Part shown: positions 19,075 to 30,369 of the stretch, in pieces | Position numbering within the stretch: the first letter of the stretch is position 1 | Layout of the letters: each line of letters opens with the position of its first letter | Origin: Tulasnella sp. 424 | Taxonomy: Eukaryota; Basidiomycota; Agaricomycetes; Cantharellales; Tulasnellaceae | NCBI GenBank assembly: GCA_019633425.1 | Contig: WSUB01000073.1 | Coordinates: 62,001-126,000, forward strand | Direction of reading: 5' to 3' | DNA: 64,000 bases | Translations under genes and position numbers: made by a program | Notes under the pieces: model-generated | Database searches by the model: none | Seen by the model: the letters and a program-made list of their open reading frames with translations, nothing else | What the model was told of the DNA's origin: nothing

Positions 19075-21912
19075 TCTCATGATCGAGCGGTTAGGGACCG
19101 AGCGCTTGGAAAGGAGAAAAGAAGGCAGGAAGATGACGATGGAACGCTGACTGCCACGAGATGATCGAGCCCCGTTTCAACTTCTCGTCAGTCAGCAAAA
19201 GACCTTAAAGAGGGCCCCTTGGCTAACCAGCGCCGAACTTCTGGTTTCCTCGATCGTTTTTTACACCTTCCTAGTACCGGCGAGGAAGATTGCGCCTCCG
19301 CGGCAAATGACCCGAGCGATCGGTAGGGTTCAAGTGACTTTACGTTGAAGACGTAGAAGCGGAGAACCGAATTGCAGAGGCGCACTTAATTTCTTCTCGG
19401 CGGGAGAAATTCTAGCGGATTGCAACCAGATTGCGAGTCAGAGCTAACGGCATGTAGCCGGTTTGATCGAGAGATCACCGAGTAAAATCACAGGCGGTGG
19501 TGCTCTGTCACACGCTAAGCTCAGTTTCAGACGTCGCAAGCCTCACTTCGGCGCCCGCCCACGCATCAGCATGCGTCATCGGGATAGGACAACCTTATCA
19601 TCAAATCCAGGTCCCGTAGGCTGATCGAGCTCTTGCTAACGTGAACCAGCAAGTGCCCCTGAAAAGCGCCGCAGGTCCTTCTAACTTGGGGAATTGTACA
19701 TACGTCCATCTGGATGCTTTGGAACGGACTGCGGAATGGGAGAATCAGGGGGAAGATGTATTTCGGCGGGATGCAAACCCATCTACAGTTAATTGTTCCA
19801 CATCACAGGACAACCTGATCCATGGTTGTCCCACTTTACGTCACCTCGATAGCGGCTAAAGCATTCACAAATTGGAACGCATAGCGGTTCCATGCAATTC
19901 AAAGCCTTGAAAGGGACGGCAGAGTGGGCAGAGTACGGAGTAGACGTATACCTCTAGGTCGGTCAAGGTGATGATGAAATGAAGTTCCCGGTGGGGCGAT
20001 CCCTCTTGGTGGAAGTTGTAGAAAATCCTACGTTGCTTCCACGTATACGCCAAAGAGACTAGACCCATGCAAGCAATTGCAGCGCTAAAGACTCCGACCG
20101 GGCCGAGTGGTGACCCGAAGCGAAAACGACCCACTGACCCAGCCCCTCGAATGTCACGACGTCCGCTTCTATAAAGGGTGACCCAACATGAGAGTCCACC
20201 CCACGATAACTTTCAATCGGTGAAATTCCGTCGGGCTTTTCGGCGACTGGAACGTGTCGAAACTTCGGCCGACATTGGTACCGTTCTTAGGTCCATAACG
20301 TACGCGCCGACATTCGAGAGGCGGTGCTTGGACATGGTGATTAAAAAGGTTGACGATCGAGCGCTGCAAAATAGACGTTTGCGAACTTGCCGCAGGATCA
20401 GGAGATCGGCGAAGATAGAATTCAACTACAAGCCACCCGATCGATGGAAGTCGAACAAGAGGTACCTGATCACCCCATAACAGTACAGAGTCAAAAGGGG
20501 GAGGGGTACGATAAGGACGAAGTTGAGATAACGACACAAATCGGAGATGCTGCAGGAGGACTACACGCGGAGCTTCTGACCGTGTTGAGACGCAAACCTT
20601 AAAGCGGTATCGGCATAAGGAAATATGTATAGAAGAAGACCGAAGCTTCTAAGAAGCCCCGGCCAGAAATAGTAGCAAGACGCCGTCCCCTTCTCTTCGC
20701 ACACCCCTCCGCTTGACATGCTGGAACGATTGCTACGGCGAGACATAGGGTTTAAATGGGAAGTGTATCACCATGTGAGGTAAGGGGACCTGAGAGGGTT
20801 CGCAGTAGCTGCGGCCCGAACCGAGGTTGTCCTAGGAACTTGGCAGAGGGGGGGTTCACCCTGGGACATGCGTCAAATCCATCCGGCAGAAAGCGCTAGC
20901 ACCTGAGTAATCCAGTAGAAATAAATTGAATCAGGCTGCACCATTGGCTTGGAAGGTTGTTGCCGCCGTAGAAGCTTGTTAGGCGCACGAGGACACGTTC
21001 CCCAGCTCAACCGTAAATTCGGTCGTGGCAGGTGACATGTAAAACCAAGACGTGACGGCTTGGAACACATTTTCCATAAGACGCAGTACTGTGGATGACC
21101 ATTTTCATATCCGAAGCTTGTCGAACAGAGAATGTAAGGGGTATATTTGGGGCAAAGCGTGTGGGAGGTGCCTCCACCTCAGCTCCCAAGTCCTCCCTCT
21201 TCTGGAGTTCTTCTCTGTGGGTCACTGGGCGGTGCGAACCAAAAGATAATTCTTCGATCGAAATAAACTTTTGAAGGGCCAATTGCTACGGAGTCGCTTC
21301 TTTTGTTTTTCGGAGTGGGGGAGATGGAGACCAATACGGTAGCGTCGGACGGGATGATCACGCCGCGACGTGTCAAGAGCTTCCAAAAACTAACACAGGC
21401 TTCTGCAAGGACCCGTGGAAAGGATCAGCGTCGTTGCTAGAAGTGGTCCAGCGCTCGTCTTTTGGTAGGGCAAAAGGAGGTAGAGTATGGAACTCAATAC
21501 TGAGAAGGGTCTAGTGCGTCGGGTTCGTGACAGCCTCTTGGTGCTGGGTCTCAAGGGGCAGATAAATCTCCACTAACCCACCTTGGGAGTCTCGATCGAG
21601 GTGATGACGAATATGATGAGATACTCGGAGCTACTTCAACGTCTGACTATAGTCAATGTTGCCACGATTCCACTTGGTATTCGGAACAAAATCTTGGGGT
21701 CGAACTCGCGGCACGCAGGAACCACAGCCTCTAAATTAAGTAAATCAAGTGTATCACATAGTCTCATCCCGGTATTCTAACACAGGTAGTCAGGGAAGGG
21801 AAATGTCCCATTCTTAGTGCCTTGGGACGGCATGGCTGTCGTTGTAGCTGGAAGTGGAGGCAGGGCGATCAGAAAACAAAGTTAGAGTCTAGCAAGCAAA
21901 AGAAGTAGCTTA
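19075..21912. other. Gene-poor stretch of about 2.8 kb
   Basis: I find no frame with a recognisable domain. The longest are 122 codons at 20169-20537 (minus) and 89 codons at 19865-20134 (minus, starting GTG, partly hydrophobic). Neither has splice or family support. No terminal repeats, transposase or reverse transcriptase motifs are seen, so this may be old decayed sequence. Confidence 0.4.
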
Positions 21913-23181
21913 CTAATGAATAGTCTCATCTGCGCATCCAGCTGGGGTGTTGTAGGCATAAGGACCTGAAAAGACGATGTCCTTCAGTTTCATGGACTCT
22001 TCTGAAAACTGCCTTCAGACTTACCAAGGTTGATGTAGAGAAGGGCTCCCTCAACAGCATCAGTGCACGCCAGCCAAGCAGCGTTGTTGGGGCGGGTGAT
22101 GGTCGAAACGCTCCAGGTAACTGCGTCTCCAGAGAAAACAAAGGTGCCGAACGTGTTGGGTGTGGTGGCAAAGCTGGTCTTCAGCTTAACGACCGTGCTG
22201 TCAGCGGGCTGTTCAACCTGCAGGTAAAGGACGCCTAAAAAAGGAATCATGCTCTCAAGGTTAGTCCTAAACACACATCGATGAGGCAATAGCCACGTAC
22301 TTCCGTTGGGAAGATAGTGCTCCAGCTGTCCGTTGATGATATTGAACTGAGCCGCAGTAGTATAGTCGCCAAGAATGGCGTCACCGGGGGCGTAGCTGTT
22401 GTAAGACTGGAGATACTTGTGGAAGTTTGGAGCTTCCTAAAACGTAATGGTCAGCATGATGCGGAAATTGGGTTCTCGGTAGGGTACTTACTACTGCACG
22501 GATCCAGAGCCAGCCAGAGACCAATGTCGTAATGGGAGTAACGGCTATAAACCAGAGTTAATACACCGTAATGGTTACTATGTCCGAGTAGCACCGCTGA
22601 CCTGTGCCTGTGGTAGTCGCAGTCGTAGTCGTCGACGAGGTTTTGGTCGTGCCCGACGTGGAGCTAGTCTTTGACGACGAAGTGGTCGTCGAAGTTTTCG
22701 TTGTGGTAGTAGTAGAAGTGGTAGCGCCGGTGGTTGAAGTCCCTTGAAGGCATTGACTGTGTTCGAGACGTTGAGTTGGCTAAGGAACCAGTGAACCTGG
22801 AGGAACGTCTCATACCTGTAATACGGGTCTAGGAAAGTGCAGGAAGAGTAAGGATGAGCAAAGACGTCTAGATTGTAGGAAATGAGATAGGCATACTGGA
22901 GTACACGCAGGTCCAGCCATTAACACAAGTTGTTGGGCCTGTCCAGCTCTACGTAGCAAAATAGGGTCGTTAAAGCGCGGTCAAAGGAGTTAGCGTGTCA
23001 CTTTGAATATTCACCTGTCCGCCGCACTGGTATCGCGAACCTGGTCAGCTACGAATTAAAGACACTGAGGAAGTCCAAAGGAGGGACACACCTGGGCCCA
23101 AGGTTGGCTCTGAGCGGCAACATTTCCGAAAAAGGCAGCAGCGGCAGCAACAGCAGCTAGAGAGAAGGAAAGGCGCGGCAT
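21913..23181 (-). CDS. Secreted CBM1 (cellulose-binding) protein with unclassified C-terminal domain, 257 aa
   Basis: A hydrophobic alanine-rich signal peptide (residues 1 to about 22) is followed by a fungal-type CBM1 with its cysteines and aromatic contact residues: WAQCGGQSWTGPTTC, then NPYYSQCLQ. A threonine/serine linker of about 45 residues leads to a C-terminal domain of about 150 residues with APNFHKYLQ, VFSGDAVTWS, ITRPNNAAWLAC and a tail ending AGCADETIH. Nine exons sum to an intact frame: 23092-23181, 23015-23026, 22897-22948, 22816-22828, 22602-22756, 22492-22544, 22301-22436, 22025-22234 and 21913-21965. Two are micro-exons of 12 and 13 nt, and both are needed to rebuild the CBM1. 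The protein should bind cellulose outside the cell. I cannot assign a catalytic class to the C-terminal domain. Similar architectures occur in wood- and litter-decay fungi. Confidence 0.88.
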
Positions 23182-23246
23182 TCTTTTCTTAGTACTGACA
23201 AGAGGGATACTGAATTCACTTTCCAAGACTACCAAGATCACGCCAA

Positions 23247-23254
23247 CCTTTATA
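23247..23254 (-). promoter_or_regulatory. TATA box of the CBM1 gene
   Basis: TATAAAGG on the minus strand lies 66 bp before the start codon at 23181. This is typical of strongly regulated secreted-enzyme genes in these fungi. The remaining 23255-23601 holds no gene. Confidence 0.5.
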
Positions 23255-23601
23255 TCTGAGACCCCAGTGCCGACATTTTGGCTCATGGCGAGAATAAGCC
23301 AGGGCGAATCACCGACGAATGGCTCAAATAACGCCGATGACAGCTTCAGAAGTGAGGCCTTCTGTCGCCTTCGAGACACAACAGCGAGTCGGAGAGTAGG
23401 GAAGGATGTTGCACGTGACTGGGGTCTCCGGGGTTTCTCCCATTTCGGACGCTACGAAGATCTATTAATGTTTGTCTTAGAGAAAGGCGCGCGGGGAATG
23501 CGGTTGGAAGATGACGCAGAGGGTTGCGCTCGGGATTCGCAATTTTGCCAGGAAAGACTCTGGTCCGATTATGCTCAAGGAATATGTCACAGCAGATATA
23601 A

Positions 23602-25077
23602 TTAGTCTAGCTCGTGGTACTGCGTGATTTTCCCGTTAGAAGCCACTTTTTTTGACAGAGCGACGGAAGATCGAATACTCACAGCCGGAGTTCCACGGGT
23701 GGAGGGAAGGACGACGGGCCTTGAGAAGTTCACTCTGCAAGTCCCAACGGGTGTCAAAATTAATTTGCAAATGGGGAATTTCCATAAAACGTACGCGGTC
23801 CTGTATCTCCTCAAATAGGTAATGGCCAGGTTTTCAACTTCCTCAGGCGTGATGCCAAATTTGTCCCAGTCACCCTGCCAATGCTCTCCTTTTGCATCCG
23901 TGCCGACGTCGTCGATATAGCGCCTTTCGACTTCATCAGGACTCAGCAATGGCCACCATGCAGCTTGTGCGACCTTGGACGCTGTCAACATAACCGATTT
24001 GGGGATGGTCGGTGCGAAACCAATGCTGTTGTATGTCACGGATTGGATGAGGTTGAGAAGCGAAGCATATGAGTGAACAGTTGGGCCAGGAAGGTTAAAG
24101 GTGACGGATTCAGATGCGCCTTTGGCTCCGACGAGGTTCGAAAGGGCCTGTGCAACATCAAGCACATGGACGGGACGAAGCTTCGTCTGAGCGTCGTTCA
24201 ACGTCCACAAGATGGGATAGACTAGGGAGATAGCATATAAGTGTAAGTAAAACCCGTGTCAGTGGACTTCACTCACAGGCCATGCTGTTCAACAGCTTGT
24301 CCTCGTGGCCATAATAAGGGCCAGGTCGAACAATCACTGCATTAGGGAAGGCAGCCTTGACAGCTTCTTCCCCGGCAGCTTTGGTGGCATAGAACTTTGA
24401 GGTCGAGTTCGCGTTCGCGTTGAGGTGGGAGAGGTGGATGAAGTTTGACACCGAGCTGGCCCTGGAGACTTCGGCAATGAGTTGGGCTCCAGTAATATTG
24501 ACGTCTTCGAAAGTGAAGTTTCTAGGATGACATGCGAAGGTGAGTGGCGCGCGACAACTAGCTCAGCAATATGCTTCTCACTTGGTCTCGTATTCCCTGC
24601 CGACAAGATTGTAGACGACGTCGGAATGACGGACGCATTCCGCAATGGTGTCAGGGTCTCGGATGTCCCACATCTAAACGGTGGTCATGAATAATATCAG
24701 CGACACTATTGGTTAGTATAAACATCCAACACTTACAAGAGGAACGACCTGGCCCAAATCTCCCATGACCTTCAAATGCCTCTTCTCATCTTCGTCACGG
24801 AAAGGAACGATGACCTGTGTGCCGGCCTTAGCTAAAGGGGAATATTAGTACAAGGTAAAATGTGATGCAGGACTGTGGACCTACCTAGTTTTGATACAAG
24901 GTATCTTCCAAGGAAACCCGTGCAACCGAACACCGTGGCGACATGTCCAGAAACTGAACTCCTTCCTGCCGGTCCATAAGAGATAACGGGCTTGCTTCGC
25001 GGGGGTACTGTAAGTTGTTGAGCCAGGCCTCTTGCCAGCTTTGGGCGAAGAGGTCGAACTGCTTGAGGTATTACCAT
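23602..25077 (-). CDS. NADH:ubiquinone oxidoreductase 39/40-kDa subunit (NDUFA9/NUEM), 373 aa
   Basis: This is an accessory subunit of mitochondrial complex I with an atypical short-chain dehydrogenase (NAD(P)-binding) fold. A basic N-terminus suited to mitochondrial import precedes the Rossmann motif [13 protein letters not shown] (about residues 48-60). Then come [31 protein letters not shown], where the serine and YxxxK positions of the fold are visible, and [17 protein letters not shown]. The C-terminal half contains [12 protein letters not shown] and [15 protein letters not shown], as in the family. Seven exons join in frame: 24885-25077, 24737-24831, 24582-24673, 24277-24521, 23795-24221, 23683-23734 and 23602-23619. 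The last exon is only 18 nt and encodes YHEL, D and the stop. It is divergent from the BCKDHA gene across 177 bp. Confidence 0.93.
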
Positions 25078-25254
25078 GGCTGGGGATTGTCGGGCAGAAT
25101 TGGAAGAAACCAGGGCGAGGGCGTGAGACGTCGAACAATGTTTGCGGGTGCTTATGTCAGCGCGTGACCTCTCATGACCCGCCCCTTGCTCCGGAGCTCA
25201 ATCTCTCTTCTTTCTTCCTTCAACTCTCAACTCCCCTTCCGTTGACCTGCGACC
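25078..25254. promoter_or_regulatory. Shared 177-bp promoter region between NDUFA9 and BCKDHA genes
   Basis: The two start codons face away from each other across 177 bp. No TATA box is seen. A CT-rich tract (about 25199-25240) lies just before the plus-strand ATG, a common fungal housekeeping core-promoter feature. Joint regulation of two mitochondrial energy genes is an inference. Confidence 0.55.
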
Positions 25255-27305
25255 ATGCGACGAACCACTCTCAGAGTAGCGAGGAACGCTTCAAAGTCAT
25301 TGCGAGTGGGTTCAACTTCGTTATGCATTTGTTCGAACCTTCCAAAGGTGGCTCACACTCCCACTCGTATTTTGACAGGCATCGTACCAGACGTCAGCCC
25401 CCCAGAATCTCACTCAGTCAAGGCATGGAAACCTGCCCGGCTCGTCTCAGTCTCCCATAACAACGAAGCTCCATTTCTTCAACTCGGTGCTGGAAGAAAC
25501 GCGCATCCCAACTTTCCGCGTGTTGGATAGCGGAGGAAAGGTCATTGAAGGAGCCCAAGTCCCTGAGGTACGCACCGCTAGGATCCGTGCAAATCAGTGG
25601 CTAAGATCCGGTAACCTTTGGGACTCATCTTCAAGTTGGACCGCGACTTCACTCGAAGAATGTACGTCACGGCGAACTTTCAGAGAGTCCAACTAACGCG
25701 GAGTTTCCCTGTAGATATGAGACCATGCTCATGCTTCCTTCTCTGGATAATGTCTTGTACAACTCTCAACGGCAGGGCAAGATTAGCTTTTATGTAAGAT
25801 CTCAGTTCTGCTCGCCTTATGAAAGGCCCCCATGCTCACGTGTGCCCTATTCAGATGACATCGGTACGACAGCACTCATTTTCCAACTGCAATGACTTCT
25901 AACACTTTTGTGGACATAGTACGGCGAAGAAGCTAGCGTTGTAGGAAGCGCAGCTGCCCTTGAACCCGAAGACGAGTACGTATATCCCTTCTAACTATAG
26001 CCACGGGAAGCTGACCGGATTTTCTTCGTCAACAGAGTCTTGGGACAGTATAGAGAAATGGGAGTCCTCGTATGGCGTGGCTTCGGGCTCGATAACTTGA
26101 TGGCACAGTGTTTCGGCAACGAATTGGATACCGCGACGAAGGGTCGTCAGATGCCCGTTCATTTTGGCTCCACAGAGTTGCACTTCCATAGTAAGTACCC
26201 TGGCCATGAATGAATCTTCGTGCATTCTTGCCATCTTTATCATGTTTTCTGTGCTAATTGCATTCGACCTTTAGCTATATCGTCGCCTCTCGCGACACAG
26301 ATTCCCCAAGCCGCCGGAGTAGCCTATGCCATCAAGCGCGATCCAAACCGCCGAGGGAAAAACTGTGCCATATGTTACTTTGGTGAAGGAGCAGCCTCAG
26401 AAGGCGATTTCCACGCCGGACTAGGAATGGCCAGCGTGTTGGGTGGACGTACGTGCTCTGCTTTCCTCAACAATATCACCCGTGTGTTCATACCTTTTCC
26501 AAATTAACAGCGATGATATTCTTCTGTCGAAACAATGGGTTTGCCATCTCGACTCCTTCTGCCGAACAATACGCCGGTGACGGTATTGCGGCTCGCGGAC
26601 CAGGTTACGGAATGGACACCATCCGAGTCGACGGAAACGACGCTTTGGCGGTATACGCCGCCGTCAAGGAAGCGAGGCGAAGGGCAATTGAAGGTAACAA
26701 GGCAGTCTTGGTTGAAGCCATGTCATATCGGTAGGCCTTGAAGACCGCACCCAGGGTCAAAATGTTTGGCTGAAAGACGACCCTCCTCAGCGTTGGTCAC
26801 CACTCGACCTCTGACGATAGTTTCGCCTATCGTGCGAAGCAAGAAGTGGAGGACTGGAAGAAGATTGGTAAGCATTCGACTGGGAACGTCATCTGTTGCG
26901 ATTCGGGGCTCATTGGCTTTGCAAGACAACCCACACCATCGACTCCGGAAGTTCCTCGAGTCAAAGGGCTGGTGGACAGCAGAGGATGAAGACGCAGTCA
27001 GGGCACAGCAGAAGAAGGCAGTCTTTGCAGCGTTCCAGAAAGCCGAGAAGCTGAAGAAGCCCCCGCTGGACAACCTCTTCAACGACGTTTATGACAAACT
27101 GCCGTGGAACTTGGTAAGTACCCGTAGCTACATTATTCGCTACGCGGAGACAGCTACATCCTAACCATCGGTGATTGAATGCGTCCCCCCAATGCAGATC
27201 GAACAGAAGGAAGAACTCAAGCGCTTACTGGCCAAGTACGGAGACGACTGGGAGCCGTGGCGAAACGAGAGAGAGAAGTTTAAGGACTCTGGGAGAGGCT
27301 TATAG
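25255..27305 (+). CDS. Branched-chain 2-oxoacid dehydrogenase E1 subunit alpha, mitochondrial, 443 aa
   Basis: This is the thiamine-diphosphate-dependent E1-alpha of the branched-chain keto-acid dehydrogenase complex, acting in valine, leucine and isoleucine breakdown. An arginine/serine-rich import sequence leads into [19 protein letters not shown]. The ThDP-binding region is clear: GDG-type motif region [18 protein letters not shown], then [13 protein letters not shown]. The phosphorylation-loop region reads [12 protein letters not shown]. Twelve exons sum to 444 codons: 25255-25305, 25379-25567, 25636-25661, 25715-25793, 25855-25863, 25920-25975, 26036-26190, 26275-26448, 26511-26730, 26791-26867, 26926-27113 and 27198-27305. 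Exon 5 is only 9 nt and encodes MTS of the conserved FYMTSYGEEA. Exon 3 is 26 nt. The exon 2 frame is set by the long intron 1 (25306-25378). Confidence 0.95.
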
Positions 27306-28102
27306 CCACTTATATGCACCAACTAGCCTGGCAGCTTTCTTTACTTTTTTTAATTTGTAGATTTCTCTGACAATGCTCGGTTTACGGGGAGTATCCTGAT
27401 TTGCGATGCACAATTATTGCGCCCAAATCACGGTCTCCGAGCATACCCGACGTCTTGGCCGTCTAGATCCTCTGCAAGTGAAAGCAATGCTGTCGACTAA
27501 GCTGAAACCAGAACGAGACCTTTGTCCAGAAAAGTTAGATGCAGGCTCGGCAGAGGCACCAAATCGCCGCAGTCGGTCACTGGCGGCGGTAATGCTCCAA
27601 GCGATGCTATACGATTACAGACCATGATTGAGTGACCACCCTTACCATTTCGTATGATCAGCAGTTTGCAGAGATTACGGGTTTCGTTACCCGACGCGCC
27701 CACGCAGGAAGATTTTTGCAGAGTTCATGAATGTCAGAAAACCATTGTTCCACAACCAAGTCCCACTAAATCCGACAGAAGGAATTCGCTATGGGCAGTC
27801 CCCTGTCTATCTGCATTAGTGGTCCTGTGTCTCTTGGCCAAGGCACCCTGGTCAACCATACTGCGATTCACTCTGCCTGTTATTATAGATGCGGTCTAGC
27901 AGTCTAGCACAAATCAAGACAGCATGATATACATTCGGAGCTAGCCGTTCAATGTACACTACCTCAATGGGACTTTGCTTGCGAGTTTATGGATGATTTC
28001 ATTCGTGCAAATGCTGGTCGAAAGATGTGACAAGGAAACAAACTCATCGACAAGTTGATCGTCTCGAAGCCCTAGATGCTGGCATCACTTTCCCCGATAA
28101 CT
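27306..28102. other. No gene; right part belongs to the F-box duplication unit
   Basis: This holds the BCKDHA 3' UTR and then sequence without coding features. From about 27,999 it is alignable to the stretch starting near 30,271, so the left edge of the tandem duplication lies here. Confidence 0.5.
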
Positions 28103-29767
28103 TCATCCAAAAACAAGTCTCTTTTTTGAATCATCCCAGACGATGGCTAACATCCCCACTCGGTTTTCCTCGGGGTCGGGGATGCGGAAGGGATGCCAAC
28201 GAACCCTCGCCCACTTGAGTCCATGGTGGACTGCGGCCAGTTTCTCAGCATCCAGGATGGCCGCATCACGGGGCAGTGAAATCTCCAAGCCCCCGGGCAT
28301 CAGCTCTCCTCTGAGTCCACGAAATCGGGCCTGAACCATTTCTACCACGTCCTCCCCGTACCACCAGCTACCAGATATGCTGATCGAGCGGAGGTTAGGA
28401 AGAATTGCCCCGCTTTGGCGATCTGAGAGGAGAACAGAAAATGGGTTTGATGTACGAGACGCCATGCAGTCTAGTTCAATGTTCGTGACGGACGACCAAG
28501 ATTTAAACGCTTTAACGCATTCGGCGTTGGAGAAAAATCTGCGTCCTTCGATCCGGACCTGGATGCCCTTCGGCGATTCGGCCCCTGCTTGTAGCAACTT
28601 CTTTACCCAGCCTAGTGCAAGATCGAAGCGAATATCGTCGACCCGAACGTCCAGGCGTTTCCTGGAAGTTGGTGTTCCGATCAACTGTGGGTTCCCGCCA
28701 ATGCAACGCCATGAAAACTGCTCTCCAGGCCCGAAAGAGACCCTCGACTCCTCGATTTCTTCCAAAATGGGTTTGATGAGGTCACAAAGTAGGACCGTAA
28801 TGGTATCGAGAAGGTCCGGGACCTGGCTGTTTGCAAGGTCCGAGGTCAAGTCGATCTCGAAATTGCAACAGTTGGGGACTTGGAGCCGAGAGAGCACAGA
28901 CGCTGTCCCTGATCCGCCCGGATGTAAGATTCGCATGAGGTGTAGGTGTGGGAGGTGGACGAGAGGGTAATGAGCAGCAGTGGGCGCCGCTTGGACATGA
29001 ACATAGTTCAAATCGAGCGTCTTCAACCCGGGACTGCTCTGAAGGAAGTCCAGAAGATGGCTGGCGGTAAGGCCATTCTTCCCGACATCCCACATTACGA
29101 GATACTGTAATCTTTCGAACTGCACGGAGTTCCATGGTAAATTGACCCTGAAGAGCTTGACGCCGCTGACCACGGTTACTGGGCTTGTCAACTCTAAGGT
29201 CCTTGGAAGGAAAAAGATGTCACATGGTAGCGCCATGTTCATTTGGTTTAATACCGGAGGTAGATGAGAAGCGAGCGAGGATAGGGTATCGACGGCTGGT
29301 ACATGCCATATGATGGACATGCAGCGATGGAGATACGGCGCGACGAGTTGGTAGAATGTGATTGGAGTAGTGCCCTCTGCGTAGGATCGGGGAGGATGGA
29401 GTTTGAAAAAGCTCGCATGTACCACCAAACTGCATGACCCAGAACGTGAAACCGTTCTGAGGTTGACCCCATCGGGAACGGTTGAAGTTAGGACGTTCCA
29501 CAGGCTCGGGGTTCCATCAACGATGGCTCGCCAAATCCAGCACACACCCCGAAGGCGGTACAATGTCCTGATATACTCCCGAAAAGATTCAAAACTGGCG
29601 TAGTCGTACCGTAGTACTGGTAGAGCATAGAAGACGATTGCGAATAGGAGCTCGTTGGGAAGTTCATGGATGAGGGAAGTATCACTGGGCGAAGGCTTCA
29701 TTGTGTCGCAACCAGCAGGATAGCCGGGCATCATGCCTTCATAAAAGAGACGGTCCGGCGTCAGCAT
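28103..29767 (-). CDS. F-box-like protein, tandem copy A, 554 aa
   Basis: This is an uninterrupted frame. Residues about 32-75 read IHELPNELLFAIVFYALP and then LRGVCWIWRAIVDGTPSLW, the degenerate F-box seen in large mushroom families. The rest has leucine-rich-like segments such as LDFLQSSPGLKTLDLNYVHV. It is a close paralog of copy B: the first two thirds match at most positions, while the last 150 residues differ much more. Both open frames have been kept, which argues that both were under selection for some time. The start at 29767 is the first ATG, but the paralog starts at the ATG aligned with residue 13 (29731), which may be the true start. The likely role is an SCF adaptor, with unknown substrate. 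Confidence 0.72.
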   Translation of the reverse strand: MLTPDRLFYEGMMPGYPAGCDTMKPSPSDTSLIHELPNELLFAIVFYALPVLRYDYASFESFREYIRTLYRLRGVCWIWRAIVDGTPSLWNVLTSTVPDGVNLRTVSRSGSCSLVVHASFFKLHPPRSYAEGTTPITFYQLVAPYLHRCMSIIWHVPAVDTLSSLASHLPPVLNQMNMALPCDIFFLPRTLELTSPVTVVSGVKLFRVNLPWNSVQFERLQYLVMWDVGKNGLTASHLLDFLQSSPGLKTLDLNYVHVQAAPTAAHYPLVHLPHLHLMRILHPGGSGTASVLSRLQVPNCCNFEIDLTSDLANSQVPDLLDTITVLLCDLIKPILEEIEESRVSFGPGEQFSWRCIGGNPQLIGTPTSRKRLDVRVDDIRFDLALGWVKKLLQAGAESPKGIQVRIEGRRFFSNAECVKAFKSWSSVTNIELDCMASRTSNPFSVLLSDRQSGAILPNLRSISISGSWWYGEDVVEMVQARFRGLRGELMPGGLEISLPRDAAILDAEKLAAVHHGLKWARVRWHPFRIPDPEENRVGMLAIVWDDSKKRLVFG

Positions 29768-30369
29768 CCCCTATAGCTGGAGCTAGTGTTCACTGGCCTC
29801 TTGGAATTATGAGGAGCGGTTACTTGTCGTGGTTCCAGTTTAGACCACACGTCGCGGCGACTTCGGTCTTCCAAGGACGTTCCTTGGAGCGATTTCCGGT
29901 TACCAGACTTAATATCTAATCGGGGCTCGGACGCATAACATGTGTCGCCCAACCCTATTACAGTTGCTGCTTCATGCAATGCGTACGTGCCGCTCACTCT
30001 TTTTCAGGGAGGGTAATGATTCTATTAGGAGCTTCCGGGTTACATTTGCCTTTGGGCAGAAATGATGATCAGCAGCTCTTTAGTTTGTTTCACAATTCAG
30101 GCCCAATTACATAAACGCGATAGAAGTGCTGGCAATATTGTGCAATCCCCTGGTTATCCGAATTGATTAGTTTCAGGTCTCTTGACCAAGACATCGATTA
30201 TATTATTTATATTAGGAGCCGGTTGTTGGAGCAGACTGAAATCTAACGCAAATCAAGAAGACAGGATGTTTCCATTCGTGCGAATACTGATTCCAACAGG
30301 TGACAAGGAAACAAACTTATCAACAATTTGTCTGCCGGAAGCCCTTACATCGCTGTCCCTGATAACTGT
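29768..30369. other. Spacer between tandem F-box copies
   Basis: The left part (to about 29,880) is the 5' flank of copy A and matches the 5' flank of copy B near 32,040-32,135. The right part, from about 30,271, is the 3' flank of copy B and matches the 3' flank of copy A. Between them I see no coding signal. Confidence 0.5.
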
